A stretch of DNA of 64,000 bases from the NCBI RefSeq assembly GCF_014205335.1, contig NZ_JACHNH010000001.1:1-64000 (forward strand), given 5' to 3'. The notes under the pieces are model-generated. The model was not told where the DNA came from. It saw only the letters and a program-made list of their open reading frames with translations, and did no database searches. How positions within the stretch are numbered: position 1 is the stretch's first letter; the number at the start of each line of letters is the position of its first letter. The position numbers and the translations under genes are program-made. Below, in pieces: positions 9,581 through 19,900 of this stretch. The DNA is from Amorphoplanes digitatis. Lineage in GTDB: Bacteria > Actinomycetota > Actinomycetes > Mycobacteriales > Micromonosporaceae.

Positions 9581-10258
9581 TCAGACCCGCGCTCGGCGGG
9601 CCAGGCGCTCCGGGTCGAGAATGATGACGCTCTTGCCGTCGAGCCGCAGCCAGGCGCGGGACGCGAAGTCCGCGAGCGCCTTGTTGACCGTCTCCCGCGA
9701 GGCGCCGACGAGCTGCGCCAGCTCCTCCTGGGTCAGGTCGTGCGTGACCCGCAGGACGCCGCCGTCCCGGGTGCCGAACCGGCCCGCCATCTGGAGCAGG
9801 TTCTTCGCCACCCGGCCGGGCACGTCGGTGAAGATCAGGTCCGCGAGCGCGTCGTTCGTCCGGCGCAGCCTGCGGGCGAGCACCCGCAGCAACTGCTCGG
9901 CGATCTCCGGCCGGTTGTTCAACCACGGGCGCAGCGACGACTTCTTCAGTCGCGCCAGGCGCGTGTCGGTTACCGCGGTGGCAGTCGCCGTCCGCGGACC
10001 GGGGTCGAACAGCGACAGCTCACCGAGCATGTCCGACGGACCCATGATCGAGACCAGGTTCTGCCGTCCGTCCGCCGCTCGGCGACCAAGCTTGATCTTG
10101 CCGGAGAGAACGATGTAAAGGCTGTCACCCGCCTCGCCCTCATTGAAGACGATGTCGCCCTTGCGGAACTCGATCGTCTCCATCTCCTTGGCGAGCGCCT
10201 CGGCAGCCTCCGGGTCAACGCCCTGGAAGATCCCGCTGCGAGCCAGTACCTCATCCAT
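9581..10258 (-). CDS. crp: Crp/Fnr-family cAMP-type transcription regulator (Crp/GlxR)
   Basis: 225 residues. The N-terminal cyclic-nucleotide-binding beta-roll contains the phosphate-binding cassette G-E-L-S-L-F-D-x-G-P-R-T-A. A long dimerisation helix and a winged helix follow; the recognition helix motif is [13 protein letters not shown]. Length and sequence match the actinobacterial Crp/GlxR group (M. tuberculosis Rv3676), a global regulator of carbon and respiratory genes. The start is firm: GGAGGT lies 6 nt upstream of the ATG. It is divergent from capA, and nth and marP lie nearby as in mycobacteria. A TAGACT box on the minus strand sits 40 nt upstream. Confidence 0.95.
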   Translation of the reverse strand: MDEVLARSGIFQGVDPEAAEALAKEMETIEFRKGDIVFNEGEAGDSLYIVLSGKIKLGRRAADGRQNLVSIMGPSDMLGELSLFDPGPRTATATAVTDTRLARLKKSSLRPWLNNRPEIAEQLLRVLARRLRRTNDALADLIFTDVPGRVAKNLLQMAGRFGTRDGGVLRVTHDLTQEELAQLVGASRETVNKALADFASRAWLRLDGKSVIILDPERLARRARV

Positions 10259-10297
10259 CGCTGTACCTCCGACTACGCGTTTTCGCCGCGCACGATC

Positions 10298-10303
10298 AGT
10301 CTA
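10298..10303 (-). promoter_or_regulatory. Putative -10 box (TAGACT) of crp
   Basis: TAGACT on the minus strand, about 40 nt upstream of the crp ATG. This would give a short leader that contains the GGAGGT ribosome site. Confidence 0.4.
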
Positions 10304-10448
10304 GGCGCACGCGGGCCTCAACCGGGCGGGCACCCCTCAATCAAGATCTCGCAGCGTAACCGGTCGCGCCGCCCGGGTCCGAAGAATCGTCGCTCCCGGT
10401 GAGCAATGACCGGCCGTTCGATGGTCGCCCCCGCCCGCCAGCCGACGG

Positions 10449-10454
10449 TATCGT
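10449..10454 (+). promoter_or_regulatory. Putative -10 box (TATCGT) of capA-like gene
   Basis: TATCGT ends 8 nt before the ATG at 10463, the spacing expected for a near-leaderless transcript. It supports this start over the in-frame ATG at 10406. Confidence 0.4.
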
Positions 10455-10462
10455 TCCCGTCG

Positions 10463-11647
10463 ATGAATGCCCAGCCCCCGCGGCGCGGTCTGTTCGGCCG
10501 CCCGATTCTCACCGTGACCATCGCCGCCGCCGTCCTCGCGAGCGCGGCACTCGGCGGCGTAGCCCTTGCGGATCGTGGATCCGGAGAGGTCGCCGCCCCG
10601 GTCTGGAAGGTCCCCCCGTCCTCGGCCCCCGCCTCGGCGCCCGCCAAGGCCCCCGACACGGAATCCGCGGCGGTCGGTGAGTCGATCACGTTCTCGGCGA
10701 CCGGCGACATCATCATGGGCAGCGCGCCGAACAAGCTGCCGGCCGGCGACGGCGAGGGCTTCTTCGACTCGGTGAAGGAGGCCCTGAAGTCCGACCTGGT
10801 GATGGGCAACCTCGAGCAGCCACTCACCGACGACACCGGCACCTCCAAGTGCGGCACGCCGCCGAGCGACAACTGCTACGCGTTCCGCTCGCCGCCCGCG
10901 TACGCCGAGCACCTGGTCGACGCCGGCTTCGAGCTGATGAACACGGCGAACAACCACTCCAAGGACTTCGGCACCCAGGGCTACCGGAACACCGTCGCGG
11001 CGCTCGAGAAGGCCGGGCTCAAGCACACCGGCGCGCAGGACCAGATCACCGTCACCGAGGTCAAGGGCGTGCGGGTCGCGGTCGTGGGCTTCTCGCCGTA
11101 CGCGGGAGCGAACAACCTGAACGACCTGGACGCGGCGCGAGCCGTGATCAAGGAGGCCGCGGGCCAGGCCGACGTCGTCGTGGTGCAGGTGCACATGGGC
11201 GCCGAGGGCTCGGACAAGGGCCACGTGAAACCGGGCAACGAGATCTTCTTCCACGAGAACCGGGGCGATCCGATCAAGTTCTCCCACGCGGTCATCGACG
11301 CCGGCGCGGACGTGGTCGTCGGGCACGGGCCGCACGTGCTGCGCGGCATGGAGTTCTACAAGGGCAAACTGATCGCTTACAGCCTCGGCAACTTCGCGGG
11401 CGGCGGCAGGACGCTCAACAGCGGCGGCGTCCTGAAGTACGGCGGCGTCCTGCACGTCTCGCTGACCCGGGAGGGCGAGTTCGCCGGCGGCAGGTTCCTG
11501 TCGACCTTCATGAACTCGGCCGGCAAGCCGGTCCGGGACAGCGAGAACGAGCGCGGCCTCGCCCGCGTCCGCGACCTCACGGCGGCCGACTTCGGTGACA
11601 CCGCCGCGACCATCGGTGAGGACGGATCCATCGCGCCGCCGAGCTGA
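10463..11647 (+). CDS. CapA-family (poly-gamma-glutamate capsule type) metallophosphatase-fold protein, exported
   Basis: 394 residues from the ATG at 10463. An upstream in-frame ATG at 10406 would add 19 residues but would bury the -10 box and the signal peptide. An N-terminal hydrophobic segment (ILTVTIAAAVLASAAL) suggests export or anchoring. The PGA_cap fold is shown by FSATGDIIMG, VMGNLEQPL, NTANNHSKDFG, QVHMGAE and VVGHGPHV, the scattered Asp/Asn/His ligands of calcineurin-like enzymes. No capB/capC neighbours are present, so polyglutamate synthesis is not implied. A role in wall polymer processing is possible. It is divergent from crp and upstream of the nth operon. Confidence 0.88.
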   Translation: MNAQPPRRGLFGRPILTVTIAAAVLASAALGGVALADRGSGEVAAPVWKVPPSSAPASAPAKAPDTESAAVGESITFSATGDIIMGSAPNKLPAGDGEGFFDSVKEALKSDLVMGNLEQPLTDDTGTSKCGTPPSDNCYAFRSPPAYAEHLVDAGFELMNTANNHSKDFGTQGYRNTVAALEKAGLKHTGAQDQITVTEVKGVRVAVVGFSPYAGANNLNDLDAARAVIKEAAGQADVVVVQVHMGAEGSDKGHVKPGNEIFFHENRGDPIKFSHAVIDAGADVVVGHGPHVLRGMEFYKGKLIAYSLGNFAGGGRTLNSGGVLKYGGVLHVSLTREGEFAGGRFLSTFMNSAGKPVRDSENERGLARVRDLTAADFGDTAATIGEDGSIAPPS

Positions 11648-11682
11648 CGGGTACATGACCCGATGCGGTCGGTGGTGCGACG

Positions 11683-11688
11683 TACTCT
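11683..11688 (+). promoter_or_regulatory. Putative -10 box (TACTCT) of nth operon
   Basis: TACTCT ends 7 nt before the GTG at 11696. An identical hexamer at matching spacing precedes marP (13993), which points to the same sigma factor and leaderless initiation. Confidence 0.5.
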
Positions 11689-11695
11689 TGCTCGC

Positions 11696-12532
11696 GTGAG
11701 CCGTCCTGTCATCGCCGCCCCCGCCGGTGCGGCCCTGCTCGCCCGGTCGGCAAAGCGCTTCGCGAACGAGACCCCGATCGGACGTAAACGCCGGGCCCGC
11801 AAGATGGCCAGAGAGCTGGCCGAGGCGCACCCCGACGCGCACTGCGAGCTCGACTTCGAGACGCCGCTGCAACTCGCGGTCGCGACGATCCTGTCGGCGC
11901 AGTGCACGGACAAGAAGGTCAACGAGGTCACCCCGACCGTCTTCGCCAAGTATGTGACCGCGGCCGACTACGCCGCCGCGGACCGCGGCCGGCTCGAGGA
12001 GATCCTCCGGCCGACCGGCTTCTTCCGGGCGAAGACCGACTCACTGATCAAGCTGGGCCAGGCGCTGATCGAGCGCCACGACGGCGAGCTGCCCGGCACG
12101 CTGGACCAGCTGGTCGCGCTGCCGGGCATCGGCCGCAAGACGGCCAACGTCATCCTCGGCAACGCCTTCGACGTACCGGGCATCACGGTCGACACCCACT
12201 TCCGGCGGCTGGTCAACCGCTTCGGCTGGGTGGACGAGGAGGACCCGGTCAAGATCGAATTCCTGGTCGCCGACCTGGTCGAGAAGCGCGACTGGACCAT
12301 GCTGTCGCACCGGATCATCTTCCACGGGCGCCGGGTCTGCCACGCGCGCAAGCCGGCCTGCGGCGCGTGCACCCTGGCGAAGCTCTGCCCCTCCTACGGC
12401 ACCGGACCGACCGAGGCGGCGCCGGCGGCGAAGCTGCTCAAGGGCCCGCGCGCCCGGGACCTGGCCGCGCACGCGGGCGTCGACCCCGGGCTGGTGCCGG
12501 CCGCGGCCATCACGACGCCGGAAGCGCCGTGA
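11696..12532 (+). CDS. nth: Endonuclease III (DNA glycosylase/AP lyase)
   Basis: 278 residues from the GTG at 11696, chosen because TACTCT lies 7 nt before it; an ATG at 11663 would add 11 residues. The helix-hairpin-helix reads [11 protein letters not shown] with the catalytic Lys, followed by the catalytic Asp in TVDTHF. The 4Fe-4S loop is C-x6-C-x2-C-x5-C ([17 protein letters not shown]). It excises oxidised pyrimidines and nicks abasic sites. Its GTGA overlap with the TlpA-like gene and the downstream nudix and marP genes match the mycobacterial order. The extra 40-odd N-terminal residues before the core are basic and common in actinobacterial Nth. Confidence 0.95.
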   Translation: MSRPVIAAPAGAALLARSAKRFANETPIGRKRRARKMARELAEAHPDAHCELDFETPLQLAVATILSAQCTDKKVNEVTPTVFAKYVTAADYAAADRGRLEEILRPTGFFRAKTDSLIKLGQALIERHDGELPGTLDQLVALPGIGRKTANVILGNAFDVPGITVDTHFRRLVNRFGWVDEEDPVKIEFLVADLVEKRDWTMLSHRIIFHGRRVCHARKPACGACTLAKLCPSYGTGPTEAAPAAKLLKGPRARDLAAHAGVDPGLVPAAAITTPEAP

Positions 12533-13221
12533 GCCGAGCCCGGAGCCGGCCTGCGCGGTGGCTCACGCCGCCCCTGGCGCTGCTGCTCGCCGCGTGCACG
12601 GCGACGGAGGCACCGCCGCGGCAGGACGACGAGGGCACGGCATCACCCTTCGCCGCCTGCGCGGCGCTCACCAAGCCACCGTCTCCGTCCGGGACCGCCC
12701 CTTCCGCGACCGGCCCTTCCGGGACCGCCCCTTCCGTAACTGCCCCTTCCGCGAGCGGCCCGTCTGCGGCCGCCCCGGCCGCCGCCGCCCCGGCCGTCGC
12801 TGCGGACCTTCCGCCGGTTTCCCTGCCCTGTTTCACGGGTGGGGAGAGCTTTGCGCTCGCGGGGCTGCGCGGGCCGGCCGTGATCAGCCTGTGGGCCTCG
12901 TGGTGTCCGCCGTGCCGCGAGGAGCTGCCGTTGATGCAGGAGCTCGCCGACCTGACGGCCGGGCGCCTGCACGTGGTCGGCGTCGACACCCGCGACAGCC
13001 GGGACGCCGGCGCCTCGTTCGCCGCGGGCCGGGGGCTGTCGTTCCCGACGCTGTTCGACCCGGACCAGAAGCTGCTCACCGGGCTCGGCAAGGTCAACCT
13101 GCCGGTCACCGTCTTCGTCGGCGCGGACGGCCGTCGTTTCGTCTACGCCGGCAAGGCCCTCGACCGGCCGGCCCTCGGCGACCTGGTGCGCGAACACACC
13201 GGTGTGACGGTGACCGGGTGA
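12529..13221 (+). CDS. TlpA/ResA-like thioredoxin-fold lipoprotein
   Basis: 230 residues from the GTG overlapping the nth stop. The signal peptide ends in a lipobox (LLLAACT), so the protein is probably a lipoprotein on the outer face of the membrane. A low-complexity linker of Gly/Thr/Ala/Pro/Ser repeats (PSGTAPS, PSATGPS) follows. The thioredoxin-like domain carries W-C-P-P-C in [16 protein letters not shown], and the cis-Pro is in VNLPVTVFV. The likely role is disulfide exchange outside the cell, in line with Rv3673c of the same operon in M. tuberculosis. The stop overlaps the nudix GTG. Confidence 0.9.
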   Translation: MSRARSRPARWLTPPLALLLAACTATEAPPRQDDEGTASPFAACAALTKPPSPSGTAPSATGPSGTAPSVTAPSASGPSAAAPAAAAPAVAADLPPVSLPCFTGGESFALAGLRGPAVISLWASWCPPCREELPLMQELADLTAGRLHVVGVDTRDSRDAGASFAAGRGLSFPTLFDPDQKLLTGLGKVNLPVTVFVGADGRRFVYAGKALDRPALGDLVREHTGVTVTG

Positions 13222-13982
13222 GCAATTCCCAACCAGAGGATTCCGGGGCGTCGACCGCTGCCGGGAGCCGCCGACCGGGCCACGGTGACAAAGGCTCGCT
13301 GATCGAGCGCCCGGAAGGACTACCCGGTTGGTGGGAGCCGCTGCTGACCCGGGCCTACTCCGCGCGTACCGAGGACTTCACCCCGCTGCGCACTCCGGCC
13401 AGCGGCGGGCGGGCGAGCGCTGTGCTGGTGCTGCTGGGGGAGGACCGCCCCGGCGAGCCCGACCTGCTGGTGCTCCAGCGGGCCGCGACCATGCGCAACC
13501 ACGCCGGCCAGCCCGCCTTCCCGGGCGGCGCGGCCGACCCGGCGGATCGGGACCCGGCGGCCACCGCCCTGCGGGAGGCCGACGAGGAGGTCGGCCTCGA
13601 CCCGGCGAGCGCGACCGTGCTGATGGAGCTGCCCGAGCTCTACATCCCGGTCAGCCGGTTCGTGGTGACACCCGTGCTGGCCTGGTGGCACGCGCCGCAC
13701 CCGGTGCACCCGCGCGAGCCCGCCGAGGTCGCGCACGTCGCCCGGCTGCCGATCGCCGAGCTGGTCGACCCGGAGAACCGGATCCGGGTACGGCACCCGA
13801 GCGGCTGGGTGGGACCCGCCTTCCAGGTACGGGGGATGCTCGTCTGGGGCTTCACCGCCGGCGTCATCTCGGCCCTGCTGGACATGGCGGGCTGGGCCCG
13901 GCCGTGGGAGCCCGGCCGGCTCATCAGACTGCCCGATACCCCGGTCGCGGTGCCGTCCGCCTCGGATGAGGTGGTTACGTGA
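13218..13982 (+). CDS. NUDIX hydrolase, CoA-pyrophosphatase-like
   Basis: 254 residues from a GTG overlapping the upstream stop. The nudix box is recognisable (GGAADPADRDPAATALREAD then EEVGL); it is preceded by N-H-A-G-Q-P-A-F-P, which is typical of the CoA pyrophosphatase subgroup. The spacing from the glycine pair to READEEVG is one residue off the textbook pattern, as I recall for this subgroup. The substrate is probably CoA or acyl-CoA species, but this is family inference. It is third in the nth-tlpA-nudix block, and marP begins 22 nt after its stop. Confidence 0.88.
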   Translation: MSNSQPEDSGASTAAGSRRPGHGDKGSLIERPEGLPGWWEPLLTRAYSARTEDFTPLRTPASGGRASAVLVLLGEDRPGEPDLLVLQRAATMRNHAGQPAFPGGAADPADRDPAATALREADEEVGLDPASATVLMELPELYIPVSRFVVTPVLAWWHAPHPVHPREPAEVAHVARLPIAELVDPENRIRVRHPSGWVGPAFQVRGMLVWGFTAGVISALLDMAGWARPWEPGRLIRLPDTPVAVPSASDEVVT

Positions 13983-13992
13983 CTGTCACTTC

Positions 13993-13998
13993 TACTCT
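13993..13998 (+). promoter_or_regulatory. Putative -10 box (TACTCT) of marP
   Basis: TACTCT ends 6 nt before the GTG at 14005, giving marP its own promoter inside the operon. It is the same hexamer as upstream of nth. Confidence 0.5.
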
Positions 13999-14004
13999 GA
14001 GCGA

Positions 14005-15183
14005 GTGCATGTGGTCGATGGATTCCTGATCCTGCTCATGCTGGTCTTCGCCATCAGCGGCTACCGGCAGGGTTTCGTCATCGGGGCGCTCTCCTTCGGG
14101 GGCTTCTTCAGTGGTGCCCTGATCGGCCTCCAGGTCGGCCCGCTGATCGCCAACCAGTTCACCGACGACACCGTGCGGCTGGTCGTCTCGCTGGTCTCGA
14201 TATTCGCTCTGGCCGTGCTCGGCCAGACCCTGGCGGGCTGGCTGGGCACCAGGCTGCGCCACTCGATCTCGAGCCCGCCGCTACAGCGGCTGGACGACGC
14301 GGGCGGCGCGGTGGTCTCGCTGGTGGCCGTGCTGCTCGTCGCGTGGCTGATCGCCGTGCCGCTGGGCTCGACGCCGTTCCCGGCCATCAACAAGCAGGTG
14401 CGCAGCAGCGCCGTGCTGAACGGCATCAACACGCTGATGCCGGAGCAGGCGCAGGCGCTCTCGGCCGGCCTTCGCGAGTCGCTCAACACCAACGGCTTCC
14501 CGGACGTCTTCGGCGGCCTGGCCCGCACCAACGCCCGCGAGGTCGCGGCGCCGGATCCGGCGCTGGCGAAGTCGCAGGTGGTCGTCAACTCCCGGCGTTC
14601 GGTGATCAAGGTGCTGGGCACCGCACCGAGCTGCTCGCGCCGCATCGAGGGCTCGGGCTTCGTCTACGCCGACGAGCGCATCATGACGAACGCCCACGTG
14701 GTGGCGGGCACCCGCAACGTGCAGGTGGAGACCGCCGACGACCGGCTGGACGGCAAGGTGGTGGTCTACGACCCGGAGCGCGACCTTGCGGTCATCTACG
14801 TGCCGGGCCTGCGCGCGCCGGTGATGCCCTTCGTCAAGAAGCAGGCGGCGACCGGCGCGAACGCGATCGTGCTCGGCTACCCGCTGGACGGCCCCTACAA
14901 CGCGCAGTCGGCGCGGGTCCGCGACGTCAGCAACATCACCGGCCCGGACATCTACGACTCGGGCGACGTGACCCGGGAGATCTACACGATCTTCGCCAAG
15001 GTCCGCAGCGGCAACTCGGGCGGTCCCCTGGTCGCCCCGAACGGCGACGTGCTCGGCGTGATCTTCGCGGCGGCTGCGGACGACCAGACCACGGGCTTCG
15101 CGCTGACGGCGTCGGAGGCAGCGGGCACGGCCAACCTGGGCGTGGCACGCACCCGGGGCGTCAAGACCGGCGATTGCGCCTGA
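14005..15183 (+). CDS. marP: MarP-like membrane serine protease
   Basis: 392 residues. The GTG at 14005 is preferred because TACTCT lies 6 nt upstream; upstream in-frame codons would extend into the nudix gene. Four N-terminal membrane helices (CvpA-like region, about residues 1-130) are followed by an extracellular trypsin-like domain. The triad is visible: His in TNAHVVAG, Asp in ERDLAVIYV and Ser in SGNSGGPL. In M. tuberculosis MarP protects against acid stress by processing wall hydrolases. The gene order with nth, tlpA and nudix is the same here. A 39-bp repeat array follows the stop. Confidence 0.93.
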   Translation: MHVVDGFLILLMLVFAISGYRQGFVIGALSFGGFFSGALIGLQVGPLIANQFTDDTVRLVVSLVSIFALAVLGQTLAGWLGTRLRHSISSPPLQRLDDAGGAVVSLVAVLLVAWLIAVPLGSTPFPAINKQVRSSAVLNGINTLMPEQAQALSAGLRESLNTNGFPDVFGGLARTNAREVAAPDPALAKSQVVVNSRRSVIKVLGTAPSCSRRIEGSGFVYADERIMTNAHVVAGTRNVQVETADDRLDGKVVVYDPERDLAVIYVPGLRAPVMPFVKKQAATGANAIVLGYPLDGPYNAQSARVRDVSNITGPDIYDSGDVTREIYTIFAKVRSGNSGGPLVAPNGDVLGVIFAAAADDQTTGFALTASEAAGTANLGVARTRGVKTGDCA

Positions 15184-15272
15184 GACCGACCCGGTAGCCG
15201 CGCCCGGTAGCAGCTACCTGACCGCGCTCCCGGATCCCGCGGCGGTGGATGGCAGAACCGCCCGGGTCTGCC

Positions 15273-15455
15273 CGGCGCGGCCTCGCGGTCCGACTCGGCT
15301 TCGTTCGTCGGGCGCGGCCTCGCGCGGTCTGGCTCAGCTTCTTCGGTTGGGCGTGGCCTCGCGTGGTCTGGCTCGGCTTCTTTGGTTGGGCGTGGCCCCG
15401 CGTGGTCCGAGTCGGCTTCCTTCGTCGGGCGCGGTCTGGCTCGATTTCTTTCGTC
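15273..15455. repeat. 39-bp direct tandem repeat array (about 4.7 units) between convergent genes
   Basis: Three full 39-bp units start at 15310, 15349 and 15388, each opening with GGGCG and ending in TTCGGTT, TTTGGTT or TTCGTC. A slightly shortened copy lies before them (15273-15309) and a 29-bp copy lacking 10 bases after them (15427-15455). The unit is a multiple of three and free of stops in several frames. On the minus strand it would read as a 13-residue Pro/Lys/Glu/Asp repeat, but no start or ribosome site supports translation. It fills most of the 280-bp gap between the marP and mycP stops. Confidence 0.85.
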
Positions 15456-15463
15456 GGGTGGGG

Positions 15464-16771
15464 TCAGGCGAGGCTGGCGAAGCGGCGGAAGGTCAGCAGG
15501 GCCGCCACCACCGACACCAGGAACAGCACGCCGGCCGCCCACCAGCCGCGACCGGCGGCCGTGACGTTCATGTCGCCGGCCCGGGCCGCGGAGCCCGCGT
15601 CGGCGCCCGGGGCCTTGGTGCCCACCGCGGCCGCGGTGTCCGGCGCCGACTGGGCCTGGCCCGACACCGGGGCGTTGCCGAAGCGTGCGATGCCCGGCGA
15701 GGCCGTCGTGTCCAGCGGGTTGCGCAGCACCGTCGGGATCTCGGCCGTCAGCGCGCCCGTCGGGTCGATCATGCCGTAGCCGTACTGGGAGTCGTGGCCC
15801 TTCGGGCCGCGGTCCTTCGCGGTCTTGACGATGCGGTTGACCACCTCACCCGCGGACATGGTCGGCCAGCGCGAGCGGACCAGGGCCGCCGTGCCCGAGA
15901 CCATCGGCGCCGCGAAGCTCGTGCCCTGCACCCGCCAGTAGCCGTCCGGCCGGGCGCCGACCAGCTGCGTCGCCGGTGCCGAGACGACCGTCTCCTTGCC
16001 GGTGATCGAGCCCGACCACAGGACGTCGCCGTCCTTCTCCATGCCCGCCACCGCGATGACCCCCGGCTCACGGGCCGGGTACCAGACGCCGGTGGTGGAG
16101 GAGGCCGAGGCGCTCGCGTTGCCCGTGCAGGCCACCACGACCACGTCCTTGGCGAACGCGTAGTCCAGCGCTGCGGCCAGGGCCGGGCTGCTGCCGTTTC
16201 CGCCGAGGGAGAGGTTGACGACCCGGGCGCCGTGGTCGACGGCCCAGCGGACGCCCTTCGCCACGATCATCGCGTCGTCGTAGCGGTTCTCCCGGTCGAG
16301 GACGCGGATCGGGAGGATCTTCGCCTTCGGGGCGATGCCGACCACGCCGGCGTCGTCGTCGCCGCGGCCCGCGATGATCGCCGAGACCGTGGTGCCGTGG
16401 CCGACCAGGTCGGTGTCGCCGTCGCCGCCGGCATCGACCAGGTCGAGGCCGGGCAGCACCTGACCCTGCAGGTCGACGTGGTCGGCGTCGACGCCGGAGT
16501 CGATCACGGCGACGATGACGCCCGCGCCGGCCGAATACGTCCAGGCGCCGGCGACGTTCAGGGTCTTCAGGTGCCACTGCTCGGCCCGGACCGAGTCACC
16601 GATCCAGGGCTCGGGGCTCTCCAGGGGATCCGCGAGCGGGTTGGCGAGCGGCGGCGCGGCGAGCGGTCGTGCCGCGGGCCCGGCCAGTGCCGGTGTCGCG
16701 CTCAGGCCGGCGCACAGCCCGGCGGCGGCGGTCGCGGCGGCCAGCCTCAGCGGCAGGCCCCGTGCCCTCAC
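15464..16771 (-). CDS. mycP: Mycosin: subtilisin-like membrane protease of ESX/type VII secretion
   Basis: 435 residues from a GTG at 16771 that opens a good signal peptide (LPLRLAAATAAAGL then ALA). The frame remains open upstream to 16954, but that extension is arginine-rich and unlike a signal peptide. The subtilase triad is intact: Asp in VAVIDSGVDADH, His in GHGTTVSAII and Ser in GTSFAAPM. A C-terminal membrane helix (GWWAAGVLFLVSVVAALL) and a short basic tail fit mycosin topology. Mycosins sit on the outer face of the ESX membrane complex. The start is weak in ribosome-site terms. The gene lies 212 bp downstream of eccC on the same strand. Confidence 0.9.
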   Translation of the reverse strand: MRARGLPLRLAAATAAAGLCAGLSATPALAGPAARPLAAPPLANPLADPLESPEPWIGDSVRAEQWHLKTLNVAGAWTYSAGAGVIVAVIDSGVDADHVDLQGQVLPGLDLVDAGGDGDTDLVGHGTTVSAIIAGRGDDDAGVVGIAPKAKILPIRVLDRENRYDDAMIVAKGVRWAVDHGARVVNLSLGGNGSSPALAAALDYAFAKDVVVVACTGNASASASSTTGVWYPAREPGVIAVAGMEKDGDVLWSGSITGKETVVSAPATQLVGARPDGYWRVQGTSFAAPMVSGTAALVRSRWPTMSAGEVVNRIVKTAKDRGPKGHDSQYGYGMIDPTGALTAEIPTVLRNPLDTTASPGIARFGNAPVSGQAQSAPDTAAAVGTKAPGADAGSAARAGDMNVTAAGRGWWAAGVLFLVSVVAALLTFRRFASLA

Positions 16772-16982
16772 CAACGGGCACCACCGCAGGCCGGGGGACG
16801 AGTGGAAGCGTCGCGCCCTGGTCGGCGGGACGTGCTCGTTGCTTCGCTCACTGCGCTCACTGGCGGCATGACCATTCTGGTGAGGGACGGTCGATGGAGG
16901 GAGGTTACTCCGAATCCGAGCGTTGTTGCTGAGGTCTGTCGATGCAGATCGCACCGAATGTGTGACGGATCCGCCACGCAGG

Positions 16983-19900
16983 TTAGTACGGCGGCAGGTG
17001 TGACAGCTGAATCAGCCGCACACCTTCACGTCGAGTCATCAGCCGACCACGTCCAGGTGGCATCAGCGTGGGCCGGATCGGGCCGATGAGCGTGCCCTCG
17101 TCGCTCGGCCCCGACATCACCAGGCCCGGCGAGGACAGCTCGCGCAGCCGCTGGATGACCGGGTCGTACATCGCCCGGCTCGCGCCGCCGGCCCGCCGCG
17201 TCACGACCAGGTGCAGGCCGACGTCGCGGGCCTGCGGCAGGTATTCCATGATCGGCTCGAGCGGGTTTGTCGGGCCCGACGCGACCAGGTCGTAGTCGTC
17301 GACGAGCACGAACAGCTCCGGGCCGTTCCACCACGACCGCTCGCGCAGTTGCTGCGCCGTCACGTCGGGGCCGGGCAGGCGGCGCTCCATGTAGCCCGCG
17401 ACGGACTCCATCAGCTCGAGCGTCTTCTGCGCCTGGATGCCGTACCCGATGCGGTGCTCGGACTCGGGCAGGTCCATCAGGCTCCGCCGGTAATCGACAA
17501 GGATGAGCCGGGCCTGCTCGGGCGCGAACCGCCGCATGACCGAGGTGGCGAGCGCACGCAGGAACGAGGACTTGCCGCACTCGGCGTCGCCGAAGAGCAG
17601 GAAGTGCGGGTCGCCAGCGAAGTCGATCTCGACGGGCTGTAGGTCCGACTCGGCGATGCCGATCGGCAGGCGCAGGCCGGTCGACCGCGCCAGGTCGATG
17701 TCCGCGTACGGCAGGGACGGCGGCAGCAGGCGCACCCGCGGCGCCGGCGCACCGGACCAGTTGGTGGCGATCAGCTTGACCAGCTCGGCCGTCTCGCCGG
17801 TCGCGCTCAGCTCGGGGCGCACGGTCAGCAGGTGCAGGCTCTTGTTCTTGTCCGTCGGGTGCTCGACGAGGCCACGCCCTGGCTTCTCCGGCACGTTCAC
17901 CGCGGACCGCCGGTTGACCATCGAGTCGCTCGGGTCGCCGAGGCGCAGCTCGACCCGGGAGCCGAAGAGGTCGCGGATCGCCGGCCGGTAGTCCATCCAC
18001 CGCGGCGCGCTGGTGACCACGTGTATGCCGTAGGACAGGCCGCGGGTGGCGATGTCGGTGATGACGCCCTCGAGCTCGTCGTAGTCCTGTCGCAGCGTCG
18101 ACCAGCCGTCGACCACGAGGAACACGTCGCCGAACGGGTCGGTGTCCGCGCCGTTGTTGAGCCCGGCCTGCGCCGCCCGCCGCCGCCGGTACGACGACAT
18201 GGAGTCGACGCCGAGCTCGCCGAAGAGCCGCTCCCGGTCGTTGAGCAGGGTGGAGACCTCGCCGACGGTGCGCCGGACGCCGACCGAGTCGAGCCGGCCG
18301 TACACGCCGCCGACGTGCGGCAGGTCCTTGAGCGTGCCCAGCGAGCCGCCGCCGAAGTCGAGGCAGTAGACCTGCACCTCGGCCGGGGTGTGCGTGAGCG
18401 CCAGCCCGCAGATCAGCGAGCGCAGCGCCGTCGACTTGCCGGACTGCGCGCCGCCGACGACCGCGACGTGACCGGCGCCCCCGCCGAGCTGTAGCCACAT
18501 CACGTCGCGCACCTGCTCGCGCGGCTTGTCGATCAGGGCGATCGGCACCTGGAGGGCGCCGTGCAGCTCGGGGTTCGCGAAGGCCAGGCCGCGGACCGGG
18601 TCGATGGTGATCGGGCCGAGCAGCTCGTCCAGCGCCACGGACGTGTTCAGCGGCGGCAGCCAGACCTGGTGCGCCGGCGGACCCTGGCCGCCGAGCCGGC
18701 CCACCATGACGTCCAGCAGGCTCTCGCCCTCCGGGGTCTCCTCGGGCTCGGGCTGGGCGGGCCGCACCGGCTTGGGCGCCGGCAGGTAGTGCGTGGAGTA
18801 GGACAGCACCTGCGGTGCCGAGCCCTCGCCGGCCGCGCCGGCGCCGAGGCCGCCCGCCTTGCGGACCGCGCCGGACACGTAGGCGGCCTTGAACCGGATC
18901 AGCGGCTCGGTGCCGAACTTGAGGTAGCCGTGCCCGGGCGAGCGGGGCAGCTCGTACGCGTCCGGCACGCCGAGCACGGCCCGCGACTCCAGCGCCGAGA
19001 AGGTCCGCAGGCCGATCCGGTACGACAGGTGGGTGTCCAGGCCGCGCAGCCGGCCCTCCTCGAGGCGCTGGCTGGCCAGCAGCAGGTGCACGCCGAGCGA
19101 GCGGCCCAGCCGTCCGATCTGGACGAACAGGTCGATGAAGTCGGGCTTCGCCGAGAGCAGCTCGGAGAACTCGTCGCAGATGACCAGCAGCGACGGCAGC
19201 GGCGGCAGCGCGGCGCCGCCCGCACGGGCCTTCTCGTAGTCGCGCAGGCTGGCGTAGTTGCCGGCCTTGCGCAGCAGCTCCTGGCGCCGGATCAGCTCGC
19301 CGTCGATGGCGTCGACCATGCGGTCGACGAGCGGGAGCTCGTCGGCGAGGTTGGTGATGACGGCGGCGGTGTGCGGCAGCCGGTCCAGCGAGGAGAACGT
19401 CGCGCCGCCCTTGAAGTCGACGAGCACGAAGTTCAGTGTCTCGGAGGAGTGCGTCGCGGCGAGCGCCAGCACCAGCGTGCGCAGCAGCTCGGACTTGCCG
19501 GAGCCGGTGGCGCCGATGAGCAGGCCGTGCGGGCCCATGCCGTCCTGCGCCGACTCCTTGAGGTCGAGCTCGATCGCGCCGCCGTCGGCGCCGAGGCCGA
19601 TCGGCACCCGCAGCTTGTCCCGGTTGGGCCGGGGCAGCCAGGCCTGCGCGACGCTGAACGAGTCGGGGTCGCCGAGGTTGAGCAGCTCGGCCAGGCCCAT
19701 CTCGGCGGCCAGCGGGGTGTCGGAGGACTTCGACATGGCGGCGAGGCGCAGCGGCGCCAGCCGCCGGGCGACCGCCTCTGCCTGCTCCTCGCTGAGCCGG
19801 TCCGGCGTGCCGACGTCGGCCGCGTGGTCCATCGCGTACGTGTGCAGCTCGCGCCGCCCCGCGCCGCCCGGCCGCACCTCGAGGACGAGCAGCGAGCGGT

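Noticed and set aside
14982..15542. Minus-strand frame giving a Pro/Lys/Glu 13-residue repeat
   Set aside because: It overlaps marP, is out of frame with mycP and has no start signal. Kept only as a DNA repeat.
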